Assembly (NCBI RefSeq): GCF_007004545.3 | Contig: NZ_CP045503.2 | Coordinates: forward strand, 5,210,501 to 5,274,500 | Direction of reading: 5' to 3' | Source: Shewanella eurypsychrophilus | GTDB taxonomy: Bacteria; Pseudomonadota; Gammaproteobacteria; Enterobacterales; Shewanellaceae | DNA length: 64,000 nt | Notes under the pieces: model-generated | The model's input: the letters and a program-made list of their open reading frames with translations, nothing else | The model's database searches: none | Told to the model about the DNA's origin: nothing | Made by a program: the position numbers and the translations under genes | Shown: piece after piece, positions 35,883 through 45,107 of the stretch | Layout of the letters: the number at the start of each line of letters is the position of its first letter | Numbering within the stretch: position 1 is the stretch's first letter

Positions 35883-37256
35883 TTACACTTTAGCAGCTGC
35901 TTCATCTTCACGCTTCTTGATAAAGTATTCACGTGTCAGGCTAAATACCACAGGGCTTAGCAAGGCTAAAGCAATCAAGTTAGGTATCGCCATCATGGCA
36001 TTAAGCGTATCGGCCAATAACCAGATGAAATCCAGCGAACTGATCGCCCCTAACGGCACCACTAAGATCCACAAGATTCTAAATGGCTTCACCGCTTTCA
36101 CGCCAAAGAGATACTGGACACATTTCTCGCTGTAAACGCTCCAACCTAAGATGGTCGTGAAGGCGAAAACGGACAGGGCGATTGCCACTACATAGTTACC
36201 CATGGGCAACGCCGTTGAGAAAGCCAAGGACGTCAATGCCGCGCCATTCTCACCCGAAGTCCAGGCACCCGATACTATGATTGCCAGACCTGTTATAGAA
36301 CAGACGATCAAAGTATCGATAAAGGTACCCAACATAGCTACTAAACCCTGTGCAACTGGGTTATTGGTCTGAGCAGATGCATGAGCAATCGGTGCACTAC
36401 CTAGGCCAGCCTCATTGGAGAAAATACCTCGCGCCACACCGAAACGAATTGCAGCCCATACCGCTGCACCGGCGAAGCCGCCTTGAGCCGCCACAGGGTT
36501 AAACGCACTGTGAATAATTAAGGCAATAGCATCCGGGATCTCAGCAGCATTAACCGCAAGTACAGCCAGACCAGCAGCGATATAGAACAAGGTCATCAGA
36601 GGTACCAGCTTACCCGCCACATCAGCGATTCGCTTAATACCGCCCATCAGCACAGCGCCTACCAGCACCATAAGTACTAGACCAGTCACCCAAGTCGGTA
36701 CACCAAAGTTACTGCTTAAGGCGTCGGCTACTGAGTTTGACTGGACCGTATTACCAATACCGAAACCAGCAAAAGAGCCAAACAGAGCAAACGCGGTACC
36801 TAACCAGGCCCACTTGCTACTCAGACCATTCTTGATGTAGTACATAGGGCCGCCAATGTGATTACCATTGGCATCGACTTCACGGTATTTCACCGCAAGT
36901 ACTGCCTCGGCAAACTTGGTCGCCATACCAACAAGCGCCGTACACCACATCCAGAACAACGCACCCGGACCACCGATAAAGATAGCCGTAGCCACACCGG
37001 CAATATTACCCGTACCAATCGTCGCCGACAGCGAGGTCATCAGGGCATTAAAGGGGCTGATCTCCCCTTTCATTGTCTTATCTTTATCCGGGATCCGACC
37101 AGACCAGAGTAGTTTAAAGCCAGTACCTAGTTTAAGAATTGGCATCAGTTTCAAACCAACAGAGAGAAACAGTCCAACACCTAAAATCATCACTAGCATG
37201 GGGACACCCCATACAAAGCCATTGATCATACTGACAAATTCAGTAATTCCTTCCAT
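35883..37256 (-). CDS. Sodium:alanine symporter, AGCS family
   Basis: 457 residues, about 11 hydrophobic segments. The AGCS signature appears in FNALMTSLSATIGTGNIAGVATAIFIGGPG (in part; ~68-97) and in FSNEAGLGSAPIAHA (~277-291). It is expected to import alanine or glycine with Na+. The ATG at 37256 follows AGAGG. A hydrophilic tail (KKREDEAAAKV) closes the protein. It is a single gene followed by a terminator. Upstream lies the start of a repeat-rich intergenic region. Confidence 0.93.
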   Translation of the reverse strand: MEGITEFVSMINGFVWGVPMLVMILGVGLFLSVGLKLMPILKLGTGFKLLWSGRIPDKDKTMKGEISPFNALMTSLSATIGTGNIAGVATAIFIGGPGALFWMWCTALVGMATKFAEAVLAVKYREVDANGNHIGGPMYYIKNGLSSKWAWLGTAFALFGSFAGFGIGNTVQSNSVADALSSNFGVPTWVTGLVLMVLVGAVLMGGIKRIADVAGKLVPLMTLFYIAAGLAVLAVNAAEIPDAIALIIHSAFNPVAAQGGFAGAAVWAAIRFGVARGIFSNEAGLGSAPIAHASAQTNNPVAQGLVAMLGTFIDTLIVCSITGLAIIVSGAWTSGENGAALTSLAFSTALPMGNYVVAIALSVFAFTTILGWSVYSEKCVQYLFGVKAVKPFRILWILVVPLGAISSLDFIWLLADTLNAMMAIPNLIALALLSPVVFSLTREYFIKKREDEAAAKV

Positions 37257-37463
37257 TCAAACCTCTTCAATACTTGCTGATTATTTTTATATTTCCTGTG
37301 ATCTAATGCCCAGGATATTTTTTGATTGCAACCCAGAGTACAACGAATAGTCAGGTTTTGGGAAGGGTGGAAGATAAAACTGATCGTGAATAGTTTTACG
37401 CATGCAAAACGGTAACTTGACTAATTATCTTGAGAAAATTAGCAGCTCTCTCTAGTTGGGGGC

Positions 37464-37580
37464 TGAACTTGTCGGATAACAAGTTTGATTCAAATCTCTT
37501 TTTGGCGTTTCATTTGGCGGGGTTGAGATGAACTTGCCGGATAACAAGTTTGATTCAAATCTCTTTTTGAAGTTTCATTT
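37464..37580. repeat. Tandem duplication, unit ~65 bp
   Basis: The segment beginning TGAACTTG(T/C)CGGATAAC, through GATTCAAATCTCTTTTTG, occurs at 37464 and again at 37529, offset 65 bases. Copies differ at a few bases near their ends. The trailing CATTTGGCGGG also recurs. Confidence 0.8.
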
Positions 37581-37949
37581 GACGCTTCATTTGGCGGGAT
37601 TGGTATTTGTAGGGTTAATGCAAACCATAGCTTCAATGGTGTTTATTGCTTGCAGCAGGCTTTATGCAGATACTTCTGTAGAACGCTGCGAGTACGTCCC
37701 TGTAAGCTCGACGGTGGCATCCATGCCACCAACGTCCACAACCGCATCTACACCGGATTAATTTTCTCTTCGATTTATGTTCATAGGATAAAACATCAAG
37801 GCTTTAGTTGAATAGAGTCAGAACACTGCTCTAACTCATGTGAGTTTTGGGATATGGATGCATAAATTGATAAAGTATCAGAACCAAATTGGAAAAATCT
37901 AGGTCATTTAGAGAGATCTGATGCAAGTAAAAAATAACCATTAAGCTTC

Positions 37950-38275
37950 AATCTCCAACAACCCATCAAATACCAAAGGCACTGGATTCCCGCCCAAAAG
38001 CATTGCGGGAATGACTAGCAGTAAAGCTAAATCGAATAGAGAGCCTTCTTGTAAACTACCAGTGTAGATACTGCTGTGAGCTTCCAAAACAGGGATGTTT
38101 TGGTAGAGCCTCCATGGAGGGATTCACGGCGTCTCACAGAAGTACCTACATATAAGTCGCAGCAAGCGATAAGTAACGATGAAGGTTCGACTTCCAATAA
38201 TCAACCAAATATCGACTCAGCCGAAAGCTAAATAAAAATGTAATCCAGCCTTCATTCTAAGGCGACTCTCTCACT
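37950..38275. repeat. Dispersed intergenic element, copy A (~325 bp)
   Basis: Shares long blocks with the array at 38930-39646: CAACCCATCAAATACCAAAG, the inverted repeat ATTCCCGC (37986-37993) / GCGGGAAT (38005-38012), AATAGAGAGCCTTCTTGTAAA, and the shared end AGCCTTCATTCTAAGGCGACT read in pieces. No coding capacity was seen. Copy A holds only one unit. Confidence 0.75.
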
Positions 38276-38493
38276 ATGACTGTTAATTATACCGACTGTA
38301 TGATAGGCGACAGGTTAAGCTATTATTTTAATGCTTATCAATATGTTACAAATAGTAACCTCAGCCTTTCTTCTTGGATAAATATTAATTTACAGGTTAA
38401 TGTGAGCTGAGTTTACGAATAATTGTTGATTTTTAAAGAAGCTATTGAAGAAGAAATTAAGAGGGAGTTATAGAGTGAGTTATGGAGGAAATA

Positions 38494-38745
38494 ATGGAGA
38501 TGATTAGTCCGGTTGAGTGGCTTGGTTATATTGCATCGGCGTTTATTGCGGTCTCATTTATGATGAAAGATATTATGCGACTACGCTTGCTAAACTTCAC
38601 TGGCTGCAGCTTATTCGTTATCTATGGTAACTATATTTCTGCGTGGCCAGTGGCAGGCATGAACGCCTTCGTAGCCTGCATCAATCTTTACCACATTATA
38701 AAAATATACCGAGAACGCTCAAACGCTTTAACAGTAGCAAAATAG
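38494..38745 (+). CDS. Small YgjV-like inner-membrane protein
   Basis: 83 residues with three hydrophobic segments (~6-24, 30-50 and 52-70). It opens MISPVEWLGYIASAFIAVSFMM and carries the G-Y/N-Y 'VIYGNYISAWPVAGMNAFVA' region, resembling the YgjV-like bacterial inner-membrane family, often mislabelled as uroporphyrinogen decarboxylase. Function unknown. GGAGG lies 5 bases before the ATG at 38494; an ATG at 38482 overlaps that site. It sits between two copies of the intergenic repeat element. Confidence 0.65.
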   Translation: MEMISPVEWLGYIASAFIAVSFMMKDIMRLRLLNFTGCSLFVIYGNYISAWPVAGMNAFVACINLYHIIKIYRERSNALTVAK

Positions 38746-38812
38746 TGACCACGATAGGTGCTGATGGCAGCCTGCGTCTTCATTTAACAAATTAAATATC
38801 AAGGAAGATTAT

Positions 38813-38914
38813 ATGAGCTCAACAAAAAATAAAGAAACAAACAAAGCCCTATATCTATTCATCGCCGGCAGCATATTAGGCGCAAGCCTCGTTTTCGCAA
38901 TATTATTCTACTAG
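38813..38914 (+). CDS. 33-residue single-pass membrane protein
   Basis: ATG at 38813 follows AAGGA at 7-base spacing. The product has a short polar head (MSSTKNKETNK) and one hydrophobic helix (~12-33, ALYLFIAGSILGASLVFAIL), ending right after the helix. Not recognised. Lies 67 bases after the YgjV-like gene and may be co-transcribed. Very small, but the ribosome site and clean TM helix support it. Confidence 0.55.
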   Translation: MSSTKNKETNKALYLFIAGSILGASLVFAILFY

Positions 38915-38929
38915 CAGTAAAGCCAAACA

Positions 38930-39646
38930 ATCTGCTGCAGATACGGCTTCAAGCTTCCAAAAGCATGGCCATTCTATGACATCCATGTCACCACGGTATT
39001 TGTGCATCCCTGCAGGCACCCTCTACAAGCGATAGATAACCATGAAGTTTCGATCTTCAACAACCCATCAAATACCAAAGGCAGTGGATTCCCGCCCAGA
39101 AGCATTGCGGGAATGACAACCTGTGGAGACGCTACCCACAATTTAAGAAGCTAAATCGAATAGAGAGCCTTCTTGTAAACAACCAGTGTAGATGAGGCTG
39201 TGAGCTTCCAAAACATGGCCATTCTATGACATCCATGTCACCACGGCATTTGTGAATCCCTGAATGGCACCCGCTGTAAGCGATAGGTAACCATAAAGTT
39301 TCGATCTTCAACACTCCATCAAATACCAAGGCAGTGGATTCCCGCACAGAAGCATTGCGGGAATGACAACCTGTGGAGACGCTACCCACAATTTAAAAAG
39401 CTAAATAGAATAGAGAGCCTTCTTGTAAACAACCAGTGTAGATGAGGCTGCGAGCTTCGACAGCATGGATGCTGTCGCAGAGACTACAGGGACTGTACTA
39501 GCGTCGACTCGCAGAAACATCTGCACATTAGCTCACCGCAGGTGATAGATAACCATAAAGGTATGACCTTCGAACACTTCCAAACATAAAACTAGACCTA
39601 GTGAACGAAGGTAAAAATGTAACCTAGCCTTCATTCCAAGGCGACT
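38930..39646. repeat. Tandem array of the dispersed intergenic element, ~250-bp period (2-3 units)
   Basis: The block with AGCTTCCAAAA(G)CATGGCC (38951) recurs at 39202, and again diverged at 39452 (AGCTTCGACAGCATGGATG), a period of ~250 bp. Each of the first two units holds ATTCCCGC...GCGGGAAT (39088-39114; 39338-39364) and GACAACCTGTGGAGACGC. The array ends in a block shared with copy A (AGCCTTCATTC, AAGGCGACT) that overlaps the arsJ stop codon. Confidence 0.85.
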
Positions 39647-40877
39647 AATCCTTTGGTAGATAAATGCTAATTAATGCCGTCATCCCTAGCATAGCCGATG
39701 AGATCCACAAGCAGGCTTCCAGCCCTGCGACTTGATACACATAACCAGACAATACAGTGCCAATCAGACGCCCCATAGCATTGGCCATGTAGTAGAAGCC
39801 AACATCGAGTGATACGCCATCGTCACTGGCGTAATGGACGATCAAAAAACTGTGCAATGAAGAGTTAACCGCGAATACAGCACCGAAAATCATCAGGCCT
39901 GTGAGTAAACTCAGTTGTGGGCTCAGATTAAAACTCAAGGCTAAAGCTATCAGTGCCGGAATAGCAGTCAGTGCGCAGACCCAGAATAGTGCTTGCCTTC
40001 CTCCTGGCGTTGAACCATCAGATCCCATCGTTAACCTCGGAGCTTGGGTTTGTACAAAACCATAAGCAATCACCCAGAGGGCAAGGAACCCGCCGACAGA
40101 GTAGTGATCCCAACCCAATTGGCTGCCAAGGTACAGTGGCAAGGCGACTACAAACCAGACGTCACGTGCGGCAAACAGGAACATACGCGCTGCCGACAAT
40201 ATATTAATACTGCGACTCTTGGAAAATATCTCGCTGAACTTGGGCTTGTTTTTGGCTTTACCAAGATCTCGCTTGAGCGTAAGTAGACTCAATACCCAGA
40301 CTAAGGTTAGCGCTATGGCCATGATAGCAATGGCAATTTGGAAACCAACCACACTCAAGAGCGCGCCACCAAGAAAGAAGCCCGCTCCCTTAAGAGCATT
40401 TTTAGAGCCCGTAAGTTTTGCAATCCAACCATAAAGCTGTTGAGCGCCCTTGTCTTTATCGTCAGCCTTATCGGAAGTGACCAACATCTTGATTGAGCTC
40501 TTGGCACTCATCTTATTGAGATCTTTGGCGATCCCAGATATTCCCTGAGCAGCCATAACCCAGAATATAGTCAGCATAGAGCTCAGCACTAATAACATAG
40601 CCAGCGCGGCAACTTGTAAACCAAGACCGATATTCATGGTCTTGTTTAGCCCCAACCTAGCACCGAGATAACCACCTACTAAGTTAGTCACCACGCCAAA
40701 AATCTCATAGAACAGAAACAGCATGGCGATAGACAGTGGCGTATAACCCAGTTGATGAAAATGCAGCACCACCAGCATACGCAGCGCGCCATCGGTCAAG
40801 GTAAACGCCCAATAGTTACCTGTGACGATAAGATACTGTTTTACCTGCTCAGGCAGGGATTTGATACTGGTAAACAT
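39645..40877 (-). CDS. arsJ: Organoarsenical (1-arseno-3-phosphoglycerate) efflux MFS transporter ArsJ
   Basis: 410 residues, about 12 hydrophobic segments, major facilitator family. Opening QVKQYLIVTGNYWAFTLTDGALRMLVVLHFHQLGY (in part) and the GALFWV/LGY pattern match ArsJ. It follows a GAPDH gene on the same strand, which is the diagnostic pairing: GAPDH makes 1-arseno-3-phosphoglycerate from arsenate, ArsJ exports it and it breaks down outside. ATG at 40877 follows AAGGA. The stop codon lies in the end of the neighbouring repeat array. A CTAG hairpin (40895-40920) sits just upstream. Confidence 0.9.
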   Translation of the reverse strand: MFTSIKSLPEQVKQYLIVTGNYWAFTLTDGALRMLVVLHFHQLGYTPLSIAMLFLFYEIFGVVTNLVGGYLGARLGLNKTMNIGLGLQVAALAMLLVLSSMLTIFWVMAAQGISGIAKDLNKMSAKSSIKMLVTSDKADDKDKGAQQLYGWIAKLTGSKNALKGAGFFLGGALLSVVGFQIAIAIMAIALTLVWVLSLLTLKRDLGKAKNKPKFSEIFSKSRSINILSAARMFLFAARDVWFVVALPLYLGSQLGWDHYSVGGFLALWVIAYGFVQTQAPRLTMGSDGSTPGGRQALFWVCALTAIPALIALALSFNLSPQLSLLTGLMIFGAVFAVNSSLHSFLIVHYASDDGVSLDVGFYYMANAMGRLIGTVLSGYVYQVAGLEACLWISSAMLGMTALISIYLPKD

Positions 40878-40894
40878 AAGTTCCTTAGTTTCGA

Positions 40895-40920
40895 GTTCCT
40901 AGGATCTAGATTCTAGGAAC
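40895..40920. repeat. CTAG palindrome between gapdh and arsJ
   Basis: GTTCCTAGGAT (40895-40905), CTAG, ATTCTAGGAAC (40910-40920): an 11-bp stem with one G-T wobble closing a CTAG loop. It sits 18 bases upstream of the arsJ start, within the operon. Confidence 0.8.
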
Positions 40921-40965
40921 TTACAGCTTTCTTAGCCTTATCTTGAGCTTAGAACTTATAGCTTC

Positions 40966-42003
40966 TTATCTTTTATCTTGCAATCCAACCATTCTGGCCA
41001 ATTCAGCGGTTCGGTTAGCATATCCCCACTCATTGTCATACCAGACATAAAGCTTCACTTGCGTACCATTAACCACCATGGTCGATGGTGCATCGATAAT
41101 GCATGAACGTGGGTCGGTTTTGTAATCTACGGATACCAGAGGACGCTCTTCGAAACCTAAGATATCTTTGAGCTCTCCCGCTGCAGCCTCTTTGAGTAGG
41201 GCGTTGACTTCATCCTCTGTAGTGCCGCGCTCAAGCTCGAATACACAGTCTGTCAGCGAAGCGTTGGCCAAAGGAACGCGCACCGCATGGCCGTTAAGCT
41301 TGCCTTTAAGCTCTGGGAATATGTGGGTAATAGCGGTCGCTGAACCTGTCGTGGTAGGGATAAGACTCAAACCACAGGCTCGAGCACGACGTAGATCTTT
41401 ATGGGGAGCATCAAGTATGGTCTGAGTATTGGTAATATCATGAATCGTGGTCATAGAGCCGTGCCTGATACCGATCTTTTCGTGCAACACTTTGACAACA
41501 GGGGCAAGGCAGTTTGTGGTACAAGAAGCTGCTGTCACTATGGGGTGGGTAGCTTTATTGTAGAGCTGATGGTTAACTCCCATCACTATATTGAGTACCC
41601 CCTCTTCTTTCACGGGTGCAGTCACTACGACACGCTTAACTCCTTGGTCGAGATAGGCTTGCAGCTTGGCTTTGGTCTTCATCACCCCAGACGCTTCGAT
41701 AACCAGATCACAACCAGACCAGTCGGTATCAGCTATCGCCTTGTTTCGGCTAGTAGGAATGCGCTTATTGCCAATAATAATGTAGCCCATACTACTAACA
41801 TCATCACTGCCAACATCTTCTCCCGTCGCTTCATGCTGCCAGCGACCATGGATAGAATCGAAGGTCAGTAGATGAGCTAAGGTCTTAGCATCTCCAGCTG
41901 GGTCGTTAATGTGCACAAATTCAACATCATCCCATTCCCAAGCAGCTCTTAATGCCAAGCGTCCCATGCGGCCAAACCCATTGATACCTATCTTAATACT
42001 CAT
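40966..42003 (-). CDS. ArsJ-associated glyceraldehyde-3-phosphate dehydrogenase
   Basis: 345 residues, type I GAPDH. NAD-binding [10 protein letters not shown] (~6-15), the active-site Cys161 in [10 protein letters not shown], and the His188 pair in [10 protein letters not shown] are present. The [21 protein letters not shown] loop is the phosphate-binding region. Position in the arsenic operon suggests it acts on arsenate to form 1-arseno-3-phosphoglycerate for ArsJ, rather than being the main glycolytic enzyme. ATG at 42003 follows AAGGA. Flanked on both sides by CTAG repeats. Confidence 0.93.
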   Translation of the reverse strand: MSIKIGINGFGRMGRLALRAAWEWDDVEFVHINDPAGDAKTLAHLLTFDSIHGRWQHEATGEDVGSDDVSSMGYIIIGNKRIPTSRNKAIADTDWSGCDLVIEASGVMKTKAKLQAYLDQGVKRVVVTAPVKEEGVLNIVMGVNHQLYNKATHPIVTAASCTTNCLAPVVKVLHEKIGIRHGSMTTIHDITNTQTILDAPHKDLRRARACGLSLIPTTTGSATAITHIFPELKGKLNGHAVRVPLANASLTDCVFELERGTTEDEVNALLKEAAAGELKDILGFEERPLVSVDYKTDPRSCIIDAPSTMVVNGTQVKLYVWYDNEWGYANRTAELARMVGLQDKR

Positions 42004-42079
42004 GACTCAGTTCCTTGATTGCTTCTATTACTCATTCAGCTATTGCTAACTGGTTTATCTCTACTGAAAAACTCTTAAG

Positions 42080-42123
42080 CTAGATCCTAGATCCTAGATC
42101 CTAGATCCTAGAGCCTAGAGCCT
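42080..42123. repeat. Tandem 7-bp repeat: 4x CTAGATC then 2x CTAGAGC
   Basis: Six perfect 7-bp units in register from 42080 (CTAGATC x4 to 42107; CTAGAGC x2 to 42121), then CT. Lies in the acr3-gapdh gap inside the operon. The clearest example of the CTAG family here. Confidence 0.92.
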
Positions 42124-42135
42124 TTCAAGCAAATA

Positions 42136-43182
42136 TTATGCTTCGACCGCTTCATTACCCGTATCGGCTTCATATTTTCCTCGGCGACTATTCACAAAAG
42201 CAACCAGAGTCAGCATCACTGGCACCTCAACAAGTACACCGACCACAGTGGCAAGTGCCGCTCCAGAATGAAGACCAAATAGCGAGATAGCCACGGCGAC
42301 AGCTAACTCGAAGAAGTTAGAGGTTGCTATCATGCAAGCCGGCGCCGCAATCTTATGAGCTAGCTTCAGCTTCTTAGCTAGATAGTAGGTCACAAAGAAG
42401 ATGCCATAGGTCTGGATCATCAGAGGAATGGCAATGAGTAAGATATTTTGTGGCTCATTGATGATCGTCTGCGCCTGGAAACCAAAGAGTAATACGACGG
42501 TACCAAGCAGACCCAGCATAGACCATGGTTTTAGCTTGCTAACGAAGCGATCTAAAGATTGCTTATCACCGTCTGACTCAAGCTTTTTACGCGTCAATGC
42601 ACCTGCAACTAAGGGCAAGACGACATAGAGAAACACCGAAGAGAGTAAGGTCTCCCAAGGCACCTCAATATCACTGACACCTAGCAGTAATGCACAGATA
42701 GGAGCGAACGCCACCACCATGATGAGGTCGTTTACCGATACTTGCACTAAGGTATAATTTGGATCGCCCTTAGTGAGCTGGCTCCAGACAAATACCATAG
42801 CAGTACAAGGCGCCACACCAAGCAAAATCATGCCAGCAATATACTCAGTGGCATTTTGCGGATCGACCCAGTCAACGAATAAAACCTTAAAGAATAACCA
42901 TGCCAGCAACGCCATGGTAAACGGCTTAACCAACCAATTGATAACAAGTGTAAGTATCAGCCCCTGAGGACTTTTCTTAACATCTTTGATTGATGAAAAG
43001 TCTATCTGCACCATCATGGGATAGATCATCACCCAGATAAGCACAGCGATCACTAAATTCACATGGGCATATTCCAGTGATGCCACTAAGGCGAACACAT
43101 CTGGAATGACATTTCCCAACATTAGGCCAGCAAGAATAGCTAACCCGACCCAAACACTGAGATAACGTTCAAATAGTCCCAT
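42136..43182 (-). CDS. acr3: Arsenite efflux transporter, ACR3 family
   Basis: 348 residues, ten hydrophobic segments, bile acid/arsenite transporter superfamily. The conserved Cys lies in [12 protein letters not shown] (~121-132), the expected As(III)-handling residue of Acr3, and an [13 protein letters not shown] segment (~292-305) is diagnostic. Pumps arsenite out using the proton motive force. ATG at 43182 follows GAGGGG at ~6 bases; a TTG seven codons earlier was rejected. The gene starts 23 bases past the arsR stop, in one operon. Also called arsB in many annotations. Confidence 0.93.
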   Translation of the reverse strand: MGLFERYLSVWVGLAILAGLMLGNVIPDVFALVASLEYAHVNLVIAVLIWVMIYPMMVQIDFSSIKDVKKSPQGLILTLVINWLVKPFTMALLAWLFFKVLFVDWVDPQNATEYIAGMILLGVAPCTAMVFVWSQLTKGDPNYTLVQVSVNDLIMVVAFAPICALLLGVSDIEVPWETLLSSVFLYVVLPLVAGALTRKKLESDGDKQSLDRFVSKLKPWSMLGLLGTVVLLFGFQAQTIINEPQNILLIAIPLMIQTYGIFFVTYYLAKKLKLAHKIAAPACMIATSNFFELAVAVAISLFGLHSGAALATVVGVLVEVPVMLTLVAFVNSRRGKYEADTGNEAVEA

Positions 43183-43205
43183 CTCTACCCCCTCTTTATT
43201 CAATA

Positions 43206-43553
43206 CTAGCTACAGCAAGCTTTCACACGCTCAGGGCGATCGCCCATCTTATGTAAGCTGGTGACTTTATGGGCAATAAGCCCTGTGTTATTTGCACTTA
43301 ATTCTACCAGTGAGTTATTTATCCACTCAGGTAATACAGGGTTAACCCGATAAAACACCCACTGGCCCTGGCGCTTATCGACCAGTAAGCCAACTTTCCT
43401 CATTTGAGCTAAGTGCCGTGACACTTTAGGCTGGCTCTCATCTAATGCTTGCATCAACTCACAGACACATAGCTCCTTCTCTTCGATGATCAACAACAGA
43501 CTCAGTAATCTGGTTTCATCGGATAGCAGTTTAAAAAATTCTAATGCAGTCAT
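43206..43553 (-). CDS. arsR: Arsenic-responsive repressor ArsR
   Basis: 115 residues, SmtB/ArsR winged-helix repressor. The As(III)-binding motif ELCVCEL (~27-33) is present, then the recognition helix [19 protein letters not shown] (~40-58). A C-terminal Cys pair (KACCS) may assist metal sensing. Arsenite binding would release it from the operator of this operon. ATG at 43553 follows GGAG; an ATG ten codons further up (43583) has no ribosome site. Candidate operator GTTCCA-N5-TGGAAC lies at 43594-43610. Confidence 0.93.
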   Translation of the reverse strand: MTALEFFKLLSDETRLLSLLLIIEEKELCVCELMQALDESQPKVSRHLAQMRKVGLLVDKRQGQWVFYRVNPVLPEWINNSLVELSANNTGLIAHKVTSLHKMGDRPERVKACCS

Positions 43554-43593
43554 TTTTACTCCATTCAAGCTAGTCTTTGGCATATAAAATCTG

Positions 43594-43610
43594 GTTCCAA
43601 TATCTGGAAC
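43594..43610. promoter_or_regulatory. Candidate ArsR operator GTTCCA-N5-TGGAAC
   Basis: A perfect 6-bp palindrome with a 5-base spacer (ATATC), 41 bases upstream of the arsR start. Symmetry, AT-rich spacer and position fit ArsR-type operators. The tract 43627-43660 is also AT-rich with ATAT/ATATCT elements. Confidence 0.6.
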
Positions 43611-43793
43611 ACTCAGTAAAAAATAAGATATACGCCAAAACGAATATACGTCAAATAGTATATCTGTTTATCCATATATACAATAGATGATCCGACAAAA
43701 ATGAACACTGCAGATAAAATTTATCCAAGTCTTTAGTCGGCAATGGCTTTATCGGTATACTCAACGCTCAGTTATCTAAGGAGAGAGTAACTT

Positions 43794-45065
43794 ATGGGGT
43801 TACCGCGTCTTTGCATTTCAACCTTTTCGACACTTTCTTTGATACGTGCGCTACTGATTTCTTTAACGTTAGTGTTGAGCGGTTGCAGCCAGTTTAGGGA
43901 TCTGGCGAAGGACGTCGAAAGCCTAAATCAGGACTACATTCAGTATGAAGTTCAGGTAGAGGGTAGGCTCGACAGTGATACCCTCATTTTAATCCTACTC
44001 GAAGATATTGATGCTAAGAACATTGATGGCTTTGATGTCATGCTTGGAGAAAGCGACATAACACTACAGGCCGTAACATCTAGCCAATACCTATTTATTT
44101 TTATAGACAAAAATAATGATCTAAGATTTCAAGTCGATGAAGAGTTTGAGCTTATTCACCTAACTGAAGCAGATAGCAACAACCGCCTTAGCATCACTCT
44201 CAATGCCACTGACTCAGATTACCCGCTAAACCTTGTCGATAAGCCGCTTAAAGAGATCACCAACTTAAGGATATCCCAAGCAAAATTTGGTGAAGTGACT
44301 GAGCTTACTGATAATAGATTTGATAAAGAGGGAGCCAAACTGGGAATGTGGCAACCCATCACTCACCTGCAACAGGGTAACTCAGGGCTATTCTTTTTAG
44401 CGCCCTATGATAAAAACAAAATTCCGGTCATTTTAGTTCACGGCATGGCGGGAACAGCCAGAGATTTTGAGCCACTGATTCGCGCCATTGACAAAGAGAG
44501 ATACCAAGTATGGGTATTTAACTACCCAACGGGCCTACCCCTATTAATGGTGGCAAAGGGGCTGGATAATTTAATCAATATTATCAAAGCAAAACACCAA
44601 TTTTCTCAAGCTCATCTACTTGCTCATAGCATGGGTGGATTAGTGTCTAAAGCCTACCTCAATATCTGTACTAAAACTGCCAGCTGCGCTGAAGTGATCA
44701 GTTTCACCTCAATTTCGAGTCCTTTTGGCGGTGTCGACTCAGCACAGAATGGAGTCGATTATGCACCTGTGGTTATGCCCTCTTGGCGAGATCTGGCCCC
44801 TAAAAGTGAGTTTATTGAAGATCTATTTATCAATTCGGAGACTATGCCGCCCCACCTGCTCAATTTTGGCTTTAAGATATCTGGTTTACTCAACCAGCAG
44901 AGCGGCGATGGGGTTATCAGCCTTTCGAGCCAATTGACCCTACAAGCCCAGCAAAGTGCCGAGAAGGTACGAGGTTATGATGAAGATCATGTGGGGATTT
45001 TAAGCAATGAGCAGCTACACAGAAGTATTGCAGAATTTTGGAAGGAGGCTGAACTAAGTCAATAG
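43794..45065 (+). CDS. Lipoprotein alpha/beta hydrolase (lipase-like)
   Basis: 423 residues. Lipoprotein signal peptide with lipobox LVLSGC (Cys31), so the protein is lipid-anchored. An N-terminal ~180-residue beta-rich region is followed by the hydrolase domain: oxyanion VILVHGMAG (~213-221), nucleophile elbow AHSMGG (~275-280) with Ser in G-x-S-x-G, and candidate Asp (SGDGVISLSS) and His (DEDHVGIL) of the triad. Lipase/PGAP1-type pattern. The start is fixed by AAGGAGAG. Substrate unknown. Single gene, convergent with pmbA. Confidence 0.85.
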   Translation: MGLPRLCISTFSTLSLIRALLISLTLVLSGCSQFRDLAKDVESLNQDYIQYEVQVEGRLDSDTLILILLEDIDAKNIDGFDVMLGESDITLQAVTSSQYLFIFIDKNNDLRFQVDEEFELIHLTEADSNNRLSITLNATDSDYPLNLVDKPLKEITNLRISQAKFGEVTELTDNRFDKEGAKLGMWQPITHLQQGNSGLFFLAPYDKNKIPVILVHGMAGTARDFEPLIRAIDKERYQVWVFNYPTGLPLLMVAKGLDNLINIIKAKHQFSQAHLLAHSMGGLVSKAYLNICTKTASCAEVISFTSISSPFGGVDSAQNGVDYAPVVMPSWRDLAPKSEFIEDLFINSETMPPHLLNFGFKISGLLNQQSGDGVISLSSQLTLQAQQSAEKVRGYDEDHVGILSNEQLHRSIAEFWKEAELSQ

Positions 45066-45107
45066 CACCTGTAACCTAGGAACTATTGACTAGCAACTCA
45101 GAAAAAC

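Larger units (their letters stand above)
37257..38493. other. Gene-poor repeat region upstream of the AGCS gene
   Basis: More than 1.2 kb without a supported gene. It contains the ~65-bp tandem duplication at 37464-37580, a stretch resembling the repeat family at 37660-37745, and one full copy of that element at 37950-38275. A 77-codon open frame (37528-37761) runs through these repeats and is not accepted as a gene. Confidence 0.6.

Noticed and set aside
37528-37761. A 77-codon open frame on the plus strand
   Set aside because: It runs through the tandem duplication and element-like repeats, with no ribosome site and composition unlike a protein.
38930-39646. Possible CRISPR or integron array
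   Set aside because: Units are ~250 bp, without short direct repeats, cas or integrase genes; it is a tandem intergenic element.
42080-42123. Possible CRISPR-like array
   Set aside because: The period is 7 bp with no spacers; it is a simple tandem repeat.
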